From: Anaerolineales bacterium UBA5195
GTDB lineage: Bacteria; Chloroflexota; Anaerolineae; Anaerolineales; Villigracilaceae
Assembly: GCA_002412925.1 (NCBI GenBank)
Contig: DHVZ01000095.1
Coordinates: forward strand, 34,521 to 98,520
Length of the DNA stretch: 64,000 bases
Direction of reading: 5' to 3'
Position numbers and translations under genes: made by a program. Positions 7,086-14,796 of this stretch are shown piece by piece. Position 1 is the first letter of the stretch. The number at the start of each line of letters is the position of its first letter. Under the pieces are notes generated by a model. The model searched no databases and was not told where the DNA came from. It saw only the letters and a program-made list of their open reading frames with translations.

Positions 7086-7937
7086 TTATTGACCCGTGGC
7101 GCGATGGTCGGTCTCAGTCATGGTTTTGTGGCGGATCCCGGCGTTGATCTCAGCCAGTTCCGGTTCTTTCTGGATAATTGAGAGCACATCGTACCACGTA
7201 AAATCGGGGTTTTCGCCCAAACGAGCAAAAATTTCGCGGATGAAGGTCAGGTCTTCGGGGGTATCCACCGTCCAGCGCAGGGAGCCGTAGTCGGGAGTGT
7301 GATGGAGTTGGGCGATGCGGAAGCCGCGGGGGGAAACGCCTTCAGCGAGGTGCGGAGTGCGGAGTGCCAGGTGCGTTCCCTCATAGATGAACGGCATGAC
7401 GTGTTCGCGGTGAAAGGTTTCGGCGGATTCCTGCCAGGCGCGTTCGAGAGCGGCAAAGGTGCAGGCTTCCACGTCCAGCCCGATCGGGAAGGTGCGGGTG
7501 AAAGGCGGCGGCAGGCGGTTGCAGGAGAAGTCAGTGATCAGCCCGCCCCGGCTCTGCCGTGCGGGCCGGGGTAATGAGTGATCAGTAATCAGTTTGACGG
7601 TTTCGTCAATCACTGCCGGATCAATCAGCGGGCAATCGGCGGTGATGCGGACAACGACTTCTGCCTGGTGGGTTTTGGCAGCCTGGTAGTAACGGTCAAG
7701 CACATCGTGGAGCGAGCCGCGGGTGCAGGGAATGCCCATCGAAATGGCGAAAGCAGCCACCGGGTTGTCGGAAGGGTCGGCGGTGGTGGCGACGATGACA
7801 GCGTCCAGAGATCGGGCGCGTTTAGTCCGCTCGATAACGTGTTCAAGCATCGGCTTTCCGGCAATCTCGAGCAGGATTTTTCCAGGCAGGCGCGAAGAAC
7901 TCATCCGCCCCTGAATAATGGCTATAGTTTTCGGCAT
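7086..7937 (-). CDS. spsF: SpsF-like cytidylyltransferase (nonulosonate / spore-coat-polysaccharide type)
   Basis: The N-terminus IAIIQGRMSSSRLPGK (5-20) is the nucleotide-binding loop of the CMP-sugar synthetase superfamily. Other family blocks are VVRITADCPLIDPAVIDETV (about 95-114), PIGLDVEACTFAALERAW and LRWTVDTPEDLTFIREIF. It would activate a sugar acid with CTP. Together with the NeuB-type gene at 11-12 kb this gives the SpsE/SpsF pair known from nonulosonate-containing glycans. Two stretches look like insertions relative to the family: about 117-134 (ITDHSLPRPARQSRGGLI), coded by a CCCCGGC...GCCGGGG palindrome flanked by TGATCAG copies, and about 188-204. The start overlaps the end of the upstream GT4 gene by 16 bp, indicating translational coupling. 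Confidence 0.8.
   Translation of the reverse strand: MPKTIAIIQGRMSSSRLPGKILLEIAGKPMLEHVIERTKRARSLDAVIVATTADPSDNPVAAFAISMGIPCTRGSLHDVLDRYYQAAKTHQAEVVVRITADCPLIDPAVIDETVKLITDHSLPRPARQSRGGLITDFSCNRLPPPFTRTFPIGLDVEACTFAALERAWQESAETFHREHVMPFIYEGTHLALRTPHLAEGVSPRGFRIAQLHHTPDYGSLRWTVDTPEDLTFIREIFARLGENPDFTWYDVLSIIQKEPELAEINAGIRHKTMTETDHRATGQ
7532..7592. repeat. In-frame palindrome inside the SpsF-like gene
   Basis: CCCCGGC (7546-7552) pairs with GCCGGGG (7565-7571), flanked by AGTGATCAG copies. It encodes residues not present in the usual family pattern, between the 'DPAVIDETV' and 'LPP.F..GLDVE' blocks. Confidence 0.5.
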
Positions 7938-9013
7938 TTTTCGTAAGCTTCCAACAGTTTTTCAACGTTTTTGGGCCAATTAGCCTTTTCCTCGGCGATA
8001 GAGCGCGCGTTTTTACCAATTTCAGGCAATTTCTCGCGCATTTCGAGCGCTTTGAGGATTTTGGCCGCCAGTTCGTCCGCATCCCCATCGCGGAACAACC
8101 AGCCGTTCTGGCCTTCGGTCACCCATTCCTGGTTGGCGGGGATATCCGAGACCAGGCAGGGCAGGCCGCAAGCCAGGGCCTCCATCAACGAAACGGACGA
8201 GCCATCCACGTGAGACGGGCTGACGTACAAGTCGGCCATGTGGTAAAAACGCGGGAGTTCTGCGTTGGCAATCTGTCCGGGGAAGGTGACCCGTTCTTCA
8301 GCCCCGCCGCGGACGAGGATTGTGCGGATGGCAGCTCCCTGCGACCCACCCGCCAACAACATCAGACTCACTTCCGGCTTTTGTTTTGCGACCTTGACGA
8401 AAGCTCTGGCTAAAACGTCAACGCCGTAATTCGGCTCCCAGGAACGATTGCAGAAGACGGTGAAACCCGACAATGGACGATGGACGATGGACGGAGGCGC
8501 AAAGTGATCTAGATCAACGCCCCAGGGGAAAACAACGGTTTTTTCGGGGTTCATGCCATATTCGATGGCCTTGTCGCGGGTGACGTAAGCGTCGCTGGTG
8601 AAATAGGTGCTGCGTTTAAGCGTGTACCGCGTGGCGAATTGCCACCAACGTCCGCGATAAACATCCTTCATCAGGTCAAAACCCCACGACATGGTCAGGA
8701 TCGGGCGGAAACCCGATAAAACAGCGATCAAAGCGCAGGTCTGGATCGGCCCGGCATGGATCAGATCCGGCTTGATTTTGCGAACCGCCCGGCGGAAATC
8801 GAGAATGTATTTCGGCAGGTCGCGCCACTCAAAAGGCTTCTGCCCGCCGGCCCACTGGATGATTTTGATGTTTTCCGGCACCGGCCGGCTCTCTGTTTGC
8901 CGCGGCCCGCGCTGGAGACGGACGTAAAAGACCTGGTGCTCGCTCTCGGAGAGGGCCGAGAGAAAGCGATGGTCGTGGGGGCAGTAATCGATGGAGAAGT
9001 AGATAATTTTCAT
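7922..9013 (-). CDS. GT4-family glycosyltransferase
   Basis: The 363-residue GT-B enzyme has an N-terminal domain ending in KPDLIHAGPIQTCALIAVLS and a C-terminal donor domain with RVTFPGQIANAELPRFYHMA and LYVSPSHVDGSSVSLMEALA (about 262-281). The usual EX7E motif appears as D270...E278, a conservative change in the first acid. It is expected to act in the cytoplasm as a retaining transferase in glycan assembly. Residues about 174-182 (SIVHRPLSG) are encoded by three GATGGAC-like units (8471-8497), a repeat found in several genes of this window. It is coupled to the SpsF-like gene by a 16-bp overlap, and its start is only 3 bp after the stop of the membrane-protein gene upstream. Confidence 0.85.
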   Translation of the reverse strand: MKIIYFSIDYCPHDHRFLSALSESEHQVFYVRLQRGPRQTESRPVPENIKIIQWAGGQKPFEWRDLPKYILDFRRAVRKIKPDLIHAGPIQTCALIAVLSGFRPILTMSWGFDLMKDVYRGRWWQFATRYTLKRSTYFTSDAYVTRDKAIEYGMNPEKTVVFPWGVDLDHFAPPSIVHRPLSGFTVFCNRSWEPNYGVDVLARAFVKVAKQKPEVSLMLLAGGSQGAAIRTILVRGGAEERVTFPGQIANAELPRFYHMADLYVSPSHVDGSSVSLMEALACGLPCLVSDIPANQEWVTEGQNGWLFRDGDADELAAKILKALEMREKLPEIGKNARSIAEEKANWPKNVEKLLEAYEKCRKL

Positions 9014-9016
9014 GAG

Positions 9017-10519
9017 TTATGGTTGGGCTGGGGGTAGCGGGCGGTTGCGGTACACTTGCCAGATTAAAAATGCGCTAGTAAGCAAGGTGAGCGTCAATCC
9101 AATGCCGAGCGTGCCGAAATACACCGGATCTGGATGGTTTTGAATCGAATTTCCTTCCAAAAGTATACTCAAATTCAAAAGGCTTTGTCCAAATGAGACT
9201 TTTCCAAAAGCTTCCCGTGCGTTTTTGACTTGCCAAACTTGGATATGTTCGATTAGTTGATAAAAAATGACCCCGCTGACTAAGCAGAGTGGCAGATAGA
9301 ATTTTCTTGGGCTGGTTTTGAGCCACTCTTGAAAGTTAATGGCTGAAAAAATAATTAAGAGAACGAAGGGCACACTGATCATCCTCATCACAGCTCTTTC
9401 ACCATAGAAAATGGTAATCTCGGTGGCGCGTAAGAGTTCATAAGTGTTCCCAATAGCTAAAGAGAAAACAAACAAAGCCGGCAACAAAAATTTTTGAAAA
9501 AGTTTGCCGGGTGGATTGGCTTTGATGGCAAACCATAAACTCAGACAAAAACCAAAAAAAAGTACAAAAATAGTTCCGGCGATGCCAATATATAACGTAT
9601 ATTCCCAATAAATAGATGGGAGTTCAAAATCGGCATTGGTACCGGGGGCGGTATAGAAAAGCATCATTTCCAGCGGTTTAAGTGGGTTGGCGTAGGAAAA
9701 TAGTGCACCTCGCATGCCCATTTGATAAAAACTGGAGGTTGAAACGGCCGGGGGCAGCAAACGGATAGCGCTGAGCAATCCTGAAGTCAGCATGGCGGCG
9801 AATCCCCACCAGAATTTTTTGTATTCAACCAGAGTCAGGACACCTATGAACAACAAAAACCAGAGAAAGTGGTGTTCTGAGCCGGCCAGTACCATGTAAA
9901 ACATGAGAAAGGCTACTTTTGCAACCCAATGCCAGGTGGGTGTTTCTTCAACGAACCTGAAAAGTAAAGCAAAGAGAGCCGGGAATAGAAAATAGCCCCC
10001 CCAGGTGAAATGTCCCACGGCATAATGCAAAAGAATGTGACCATTCAGGCTAAACAGGCCGGTCATCAGGGAGAAAGCGATGAGTGATAGGTTGTATTTG
10101 CGACGAAACCAGAGTAAGCCAGCAAAGCCCAGAGAATAATGGAATAAGATATCCATAAAGATGAAACTTTGCAGGCTAATAAAACGCAATAAAATCATTT
10201 GGGGGGTAGTGATAATATCGGGCAGAGAAAAGAAGCGATCAACGCCATGCAAAGCCGAAACATCTTTGAGGTGAAATGGGATTTGCCCATAATAGAGCGC
10301 ATCCCGGATGGCATCCAGGCGGAGGAGAGTAATCACACCCCAATCATGATAGTCCAGAGGCATCAGACGCCAACCCAAAAAGTAACCCCACAAGAGAAGT
10401 CCCAGGCCATAGAGACTACCGAGCCAGAGAATCCTTAAGTAACGAAACTCGCGTTCAAACTCTGGTTCAAATAGGGCTATCAGGAATTTTCGGGCAAGAT
10501 TGTTTGATTTCATTTCCAT
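9017..10519 (-). CDS. Polytopic membrane protein of the polysaccharide island (GT-C or YfhO-like, unassigned)
   Basis: The protein has about 500 residues with a cytoplasmic basic N-terminus and roughly 11-12 hydrophobic segments. Features include WGYFLGWRLMPLDYHDWGVI in the first loop, GHFTWGGYFLFPALFALLF, and LAIGNTYELLRATEITIF near the C-terminus. Conserved aromatic/acidic first loops after TM1 are typical of GT-C enzymes and of YfhO-type proteins, but the D-x-D/E motif is not clear, so I do not name it. It could modify a lipid-linked glycan on the outer face of the membrane. An ATG at 10519 (MEMKSNN) is preferred; a TTG further upstream has no better ribosome site. Confidence 0.5.
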   Translation of the reverse strand: MEMKSNNLARKFLIALFEPEFEREFRYLRILWLGSLYGLGLLLWGYFLGWRLMPLDYHDWGVITLLRLDAIRDALYYGQIPFHLKDVSALHGVDRFFSLPDIITTPQMILLRFISLQSFIFMDILFHYSLGFAGLLWFRRKYNLSLIAFSLMTGLFSLNGHILLHYAVGHFTWGGYFLFPALFALLFRFVEETPTWHWVAKVAFLMFYMVLAGSEHHFLWFLLFIGVLTLVEYKKFWWGFAAMLTSGLLSAIRLLPPAVSTSSFYQMGMRGALFSYANPLKPLEMMLFYTAPGTNADFELPSIYWEYTLYIGIAGTIFVLFFGFCLSLWFAIKANPPGKLFQKFLLPALFVFSLAIGNTYELLRATEITIFYGERAVMRMISVPFVLLIIFSAINFQEWLKTSPRKFYLPLCLVSGVIFYQLIEHIQVWQVKNAREAFGKVSFGQSLLNLSILLEGNSIQNHPDPVYFGTLGIGLTLTLLTSAFLIWQVYRNRPLPPAQP

Positions 10520-10704
10520 TTTTGATTGAAGTTTTTCGGTCAGTTGCAAGCAAGACGATGAGATTTTGCGGAATGAGTAGACTTTTTATAATAAGCTGAC
10601 AAATCTGCTCATTCTGGATTGATTACCGGACAGTTTTAATAAAAGGACGATTGCCAATCGGGTAAACTTTGTTTTTTCCGCCAAGAAAGAACAGGAGAGA
10701 ACCC

Positions 10705-10998
10705 ATGAGTGACAATCGTCGCGTATATCGTACCATTCATACGCATTTGCTACAACTGTACCCAAAGAATGCCAAAGGTCGAACGATCCAGCACTTGAAC
10801 ACGCTGGCCGGATTCGTCGCTGGGATTGTGCAAGGCAAGAGTTCCCAGCTTCCCACGATTGCTCGCAAGGCACCCACACCGGCAAAACCGGAAAGCCGCG
10901 TCAAACAATATCGCCGCTGGATACAAAATGAACAGATTGACCAAAGCGGTTACTACCTTCCATACGTTGAAGCCTTGCTAAATTTAGCTGGCTTTTAA
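10705..10998 (+). pseudogene. Truncated transposase N-terminus (IS4-like remnant)
   Basis: The 97 residues begin MSDNRRVYRTIHTHLLQLYP and continue with RTIQHLNTLAGFVAGIVQGK and SRVKQYRRWIQNEQID. This resembles the N-terminal helical domain found before the DDE core in IS4-like transposases. No DDE catalytic part follows; the frame stops in TAA, overlapping by 3 bp the stop of the convergent NeuB-type gene. GGAGAG upstream gives it a good ribosome site. It is the only plus-strand gene between 145 bp and 26 kb. It could still be a short domesticated DNA-binding protein, but a decayed insertion sequence is more likely. Confidence 0.55.
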
Positions 10999-12065
10999 GC
11001 GCCCAAATCGGTCCAGCGCAATTCCTTGCCATACGGCAGATCGACCAGGGCTTTTGTGCCAATTACGTTCTGGATCTGGTCGGGCTTGATCGCGCCGGGG
11101 GTGGCCGGACGCAGGACATCGATCATCTCACGAGTGAAAACTTCCCCGGCCTTGATCTCGCGCGCAGCGCGCAGACAGCGACGTTGGACAACCTGCGTCT
11201 CCTGCTCGTTGCCGCCGATAAACTTGTCCGCCGTGCCGAGCGCGCGTTCGAGCAGGCGGGTCTCGTCGACCATGTTTTTCCAGGCCTGCGGATTCATCGC
11301 AAACTTGTGATCCGGGCCTTCGCGCTCGTTGCTGTCGGTGAAATGACGCTCGATGACGCGCGCGCCCAGCGCCACCGCACCCAGGACAGTCGCATTGGCA
11401 TGGGTGTGGTCGGATAAGCCGACCACCACCTCTGGGAACATGGTGGCATAGGTCTTCAAGACATTCAAGTTGATGTAATCGTAGTTTTCGGGGCTGGCCG
11501 TATAGTTGGTGTTGCACTGCAAGAGCACCAACTGCTGGTTAATCGCCAGGATGGCATGGACGGCGCGCTGCACTTCGCCGATATTGGCTGCGCCGGTGGC
11601 AATGATGACCGGTTTACCCTTCGATGCCATCAATTCCAAAGACTCGATCCAATCGATTTCGCCCGAGCCGATTTTGTAGGCCGGGAGATAGGGGTCAACT
11701 GCCTCGACCGACTCAAAGTCATAGGGCGAGGTGAAATAATCGATGCCAGCTTCCTGGCATTCTTCGACCAGGGTCGGAGTCCAACCTAACGGAATGGAAG
11801 CTTCAGAGTAAACCTGAAAAACCGACTTTTTCCAAGCGGCCTGGTGCGAAACCTGTCCGCCGCTCATGGCTTTAAAGCCGTAATCTGAGACGATTTTGGG
11901 CGCTTTGAAATTTTGGAATTTGGCCGCATCTGCCCCGGCTTCTTTCGCCAGGTGAATCAGCAGTTTGGCACGCTCCAAGTCGCCGTCATGGTTGGCGGCT
12001 ATGTCAGCGATGAAATAGGTTGGGTGGTCACGACCAATTAATCGATTGCCGATTTTGATTTCCAT
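10995..12065 (-). CDS. neuB: NeuB/SpsE-type sialic-acid-like synthase
   Basis: The 356-residue protein has the two NeuB parts. The TIM barrel includes YFIADIAANHDGDLERAKLL, AGADAAKFQNFKAPKI, DYFTSPYDFESVEAVDPYLP, YKIGSGEIDWIESLELMASK, and HFTDSNEREGPDHKFAMNPQ with the metal-binding His. The C-terminal SAF domain (about 290-353) contains RRCLRAAREIKAGEVFTREM and LRPATPGAIKP. It condenses a 2-amino-6-deoxy hexose with phosphoenolpyruvate to give a nonulosonic acid (sialic, legionaminic or pseudaminic type; the exact product is not readable). GGAGG lies 5 nt upstream of the ATG. It works with the SpsF-like cytidylyltransferase about 3 kb downstream. An extra PseB-like gene is nearby, but the aminotransferase and other steps are not in the window. 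Confidence 0.92.
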   Translation of the reverse strand: MEIKIGNRLIGRDHPTYFIADIAANHDGDLERAKLLIHLAKEAGADAAKFQNFKAPKIVSDYGFKAMSGGQVSHQAAWKKSVFQVYSEASIPLGWTPTLVEECQEAGIDYFTSPYDFESVEAVDPYLPAYKIGSGEIDWIESLELMASKGKPVIIATGAANIGEVQRAVHAILAINQQLVLLQCNTNYTASPENYDYINLNVLKTYATMFPEVVVGLSDHTHANATVLGAVALGARVIERHFTDSNEREGPDHKFAMNPQAWKNMVDETRLLERALGTADKFIGGNEQETQVVQRRCLRAAREIKAGEVFTREMIDVLRPATPGAIKPDQIQNVIGTKALVDLPYGKELRWTDLGA

Positions 12066-12086
12066 GGGTTCCTCCTGTGGAGATGG

Positions 12087-12119
12087 AGGTGACAGTCACT
12101 TTTGAAGTGACTGTCACCT
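12087..12119. terminator. Perfect 15-bp hairpin between the GT-C and NeuB genes
   Basis: AGGTGACAGTCACTT, loop TTG, AAGTGACTGTCACCT. It has no T-run on the minus strand and sits just upstream of the NeuB ribosome site, so it may be an mRNA-stabilising palindrome or a repeat rather than a full terminator. A shortened relative, AGGTGACTATCACCT, is at 22596-22610. Confidence 0.5.
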
Positions 12120-12127
12120 TATGTTTT

Positions 12128-13750
12128 CTACTTACAATATTCTGTCCGGGCGCACAAGCTTTCGTAATCCTGGGTCGAGACGTGATAGACGAGGTACTCG
12201 TTCGCAATCGAATCTTGCGGGGTGAACTCTTCCCTCAGCCAGGCATATTTCTGTGGGTTGGTTGTCACCCCAACCAGGGCGTTGACCGAGATGGCAAATT
12301 TGCCTGGTTTGATAGCGGATGGCTCGAAATCCACATCTGGATGAGCCTCCAGATAGTCGCGCAAGTAAAGTTTACCCTGCTCCCAATCGATATTCGAATC
12401 GGCCAGGTACTGATAGGCTGTTTTTCTGTCCCAGACAATCTCATTGAAATAAGTCAGGAAGTATGGATAGTAAGAGACCGTTGAGACCAGCAAATATCCA
12501 AACAGGGCGTAAGAGGCCACTTTTTGCTGGAGACTGAACTTTTGCCAGCCTTCGAAAAAGCTTCCCGCAAAAACATAAAGCAGGGGAAAAACAACCAGAT
12601 AATAGCGGATGCCGATCTGAGCATTATAGAAAAAGTTGAAATAAATTACAAAAAAGGCCATTGGAACGAGAAGGAAAAGCTCATTTTTCCAGAAACGGGC
12701 ATATTTCTTATGCAGAAGATAGGCGATTAACGCCGAAATGATAATAATCTGCGTGGTTATCGGTTCTTTAAGCAAAAAGGCTACGAAGTAATAACCCGAG
12801 AAACCCTTGTTTTCGCTCAGTTGGCCGAGGAAGTAAATCCTACCATAGCCAAAACCGGTCTGCTCACGCATCAAGACCCAATCGAGACCTTCCAGATACG
12901 GATAGGGCACCGGGATGGGCAGTTTCGCCAACGCGGGGGCAACCTTCTGCGCCTGCTGGAACAGTTCCGAACGAAATTGATAAGCGCCAAAGGCCGTGAA
13001 ACTACGATTAAACAGAAACCCGAGGTTGATAACCAGCAGGCTAACCAGGATGGCGCCGAGGGTGTAACCTGCCAGCTTGCCCAGGTATTTCCAAATAGTT
13101 GCCCCGCCATCCCTCACCCCTGCCCCTCTCCCTTTGGGAGAGGGGTTTTGCTGTGGCCAATCGTAAATCGCCAGGGTCAGGAGAAACAGCGGCAGGAGCA
13201 CAATCGAGGTATATTTCGCAATCAGGCTCAGGGCCAGCAGAAACGCGCAGAGCAAGCCATTAGCCCAGGTGCGCGCGTGCGCAAACCTCCATAGCGCAAA
13301 GACAGCAAACAGGAGGGTCCCGGCGGCGTAAAGATCGGTGGTAACCAGTTGCGAATGGGCCAGGATATTCGGGTCAAAGACATATAAGGCCAGTGCGGCG
13401 AACCCGGCGGCGGCTCCAGACAACTTCCGCGCCCAGGTAAAAATTACCCAGGCCACCAACGCTGAAAAGAGTGTGGTCATCAGCCGCGCGATGATAAATT
13501 TCTGTAACCAGGTTTTTAAGGTGCTTTCAGGCAAAAAATCTGCTAACCGCGCCGGGAGGGCATTCCAGGCCGAGACGGGCATTTTGCTATCGTCGAAACG
13601 GGTCGCATCCCCGGCCAGGATATTTTGGCCATAGCGGTAATGCTTGGCCTCGTCGGCCGTGTCGGACAGGCCGCGCACACTCAGGGCATTTACCAGCAGG
13701 AAGGCCAAAATCAGGGCTGCGGCGACCCAATTCTGTGCGCGGAGGCTCAT
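12128..13750 (-). CDS. GT-C glycosyltransferase (PMT/ArnT-like, GT39/GT83 superfamily)
   Basis: The 540-residue polytopic protein has the GT-C signature after TM1: SVRGLSDTADEAKHYRYGQN with the catalytic acidic pair DE. This is followed by alternating hydrophobic segments (about 11) and a C-terminal extracytoplasmic tail with YYPYFLTYFNEIVWDRKTAY. Such enzymes use polyprenyl-phosphate sugars on the outer face of the membrane. Residues about 205-217 (NPSPKGRGAGVRDG) are encoded by a CCCTCACCCC...GGGGTTTT repeat lying in frame (13107-13150) in a loop between membrane segments. The downstream stop is next to a perfect hairpin, and the start overlaps the RmlD-like gene by 4 bp. Confidence 0.75.
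   Translation of the reverse strand: MSLRAQNWVAAALILAFLLVNALSVRGLSDTADEAKHYRYGQNILAGDATRFDDSKMPVSAWNALPARLADFLPESTLKTWLQKFIIARLMTTLFSALVAWVIFTWARKLSGAAAGFAALALYVFDPNILAHSQLVTTDLYAAGTLLFAVFALWRFAHARTWANGLLCAFLLALSLIAKYTSIVLLPLFLLTLAIYDWPQQNPSPKGRGAGVRDGGATIWKYLGKLAGYTLGAILVSLLVINLGFLFNRSFTAFGAYQFRSELFQQAQKVAPALAKLPIPVPYPYLEGLDWVLMREQTGFGYGRIYFLGQLSENKGFSGYYFVAFLLKEPITTQIIIISALIAYLLHKKYARFWKNELFLLVPMAFFVIYFNFFYNAQIGIRYYLVVFPLLYVFAGSFFEGWQKFSLQQKVASYALFGYLLVSTVSYYPYFLTYFNEIVWDRKTAYQYLADSNIDWEQGKLYLRDYLEAHPDVDFEPSAIKPGKFAISVNALVGVTTNPQKYAWLREEFTPQDSIANEYLVYHVSTQDYESLCARTEYCK
13107..13150. repeat. In-frame palindromic repeat, CCCTCACCCC/GAGAGGGG family
   Basis: CCCCTCTCCC and GGGAGAGGGG pair around TTT. 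The family also occurs in frame at 32384-32432 in another membrane-protein gene. Confidence 0.65.
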
Positions 13751-14664
13751 GCCTGTTGATAACTCCGCATTTTCTGTGGATAACCCTGCTGGTGTTGTGC
13801 ATAGAACCGGCTGATTCCAGTGGAGACACCGGGTATTTCTGCGCCCAAATCTGTGGATAACTTGTGGACAGACAGCTTTAAGTTGTGGGAACGTCGGGCT
13901 TTTAAGCCGGATTCTTCGACGGATTTGGGGATAACTAGCGATTCGTCAAATCCAAATTGACGGGCGATGCGCTGCCCGAAGTCATACTTGCTCAAGGCTT
14001 CCGACCCGATCACGTGGTACAGTCCCGAGAGGCCTTTATCCAGCATCCGTACCAAAGTCTCTGCCAGATCGCCGACAAAGAGCGGGCAGAAATAGACATC
14101 GGTGAACCCGTTGCAGTGTTCCCCAGCCGAAAGTTTGTTGAAAAAAAACTCGGAGAGCGAACGCGTGCCAGAGAGACTCCAGCCAAAGAAGTTGACGCGG
14201 GCGACAATGGCCTGCGGATTAGCTGAGAGCACGTTCCGCTCACCCTCGAGTTTGGTCTGGGCGTAGACGCCAAGCGGGTTAGGGGTATCGGCTTCAGTGT
14301 AGATTCCGGTTTTTGTGCCGTCAAAGACCGCATCGGTGGAGATGTGGGTGAAGCGGATGCCCTGACGGGCGACGGATAAGGCCAGTTCGCCGGGCAGTTC
14401 AGCATTTAGAAGGCGGGCACCTTCCGGGTCAGATTCGCACGAGTCGACGTTGGCGTTGGCGGCGGTGTGGATGATTGCGTCGGGGCGCACCGTGTCGATC
14501 AAACGGGAGAACAGCCCCGGCTGGGTCAGTTCCGCCTTGATAATCTCGAAGGGCGTACCCGCCAGCTTGCTCCGGTCAACACCGATGATGGTATGTGTCC
14601 CAATTTGCATCAAAGAAAGATTGAGACCGAGCAAGCCAGACGCGCCAGTGACAAGAATTTTCAT
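13747..14664 (-). CDS. RmlD-like SDR sugar-nucleotide reductase
   Basis: The 305-residue extended SDR begins MKILVTGASGLLGLNL (glycine-rich NAD(P) loop), has RPDAIIHTAANANVDSCESD, THISTDAVFDGTKTGIYTEA and NPLGVYAQTKLEGE, where YxxxK (Y132-type) is the catalytic pair. These match dTDP-4-dehydrorhamnose reductase, but no RmlA/B/C is seen. Its direct neighbour is a UDP-GlcNAc 4,6-dehydratase-like gene, so it could instead reduce the keto-sugar of that enzyme, as WbjC/CapF does in UDP-L-FucNAc synthesis; it lacks the cupin domain of CapF. The stop overlaps the GT-C start by 4 bp. Confidence 0.8.
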   Translation of the reverse strand: MKILVTGASGLLGLNLSLMQIGTHTIIGVDRSKLAGTPFEIIKAELTQPGLFSRLIDTVRPDAIIHTAANANVDSCESDPEGARLLNAELPGELALSVARQGIRFTHISTDAVFDGTKTGIYTEADTPNPLGVYAQTKLEGERNVLSANPQAIVARVNFFGWSLSGTRSLSEFFFNKLSAGEHCNGFTDVYFCPLFVGDLAETLVRMLDKGLSGLYHVIGSEALSKYDFGQRIARQFGFDESLVIPKSVEESGLKARRSHNLKLSVHKLSTDLGAEIPGVSTGISRFYAQHQQGYPQKMRSYQQA

Positions 14665-14683
14665 GGGTTGCCTATTCTTACAA

Positions 14684-14796
14684 TGCTGGTCGAGTAGCCT
14701 TGAGTGGTTTTCGCGAAAGGCATATCGAGGCCAAGCAACAGTAATTTTCTCATTGAGAAACTGGTCTCGAGACGGGTACGCCCTACTCGACCAGTG
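14684..14796. repeat. Remote copy of the GTTGAGTAG/CGAAACC-type palindrome
   Basis: CTGGTCGAGTAG (14686-14697) is mirrored by CTACTCGACCAG (14783-14794), with two internal stems. It ends one base before the stop codon of the PseB-like gene. Confidence 0.6.

Noticed and set aside
13775..13860. Two exact DnaA-box-like TTATCCACA sites and a near match (origin?)
   Set aside because: They lie within the coding end of the RmlD-like gene and encode ordinary residues (YPQ, KLST); no AT-rich unwinding region, dnaA or dnaN nearby.
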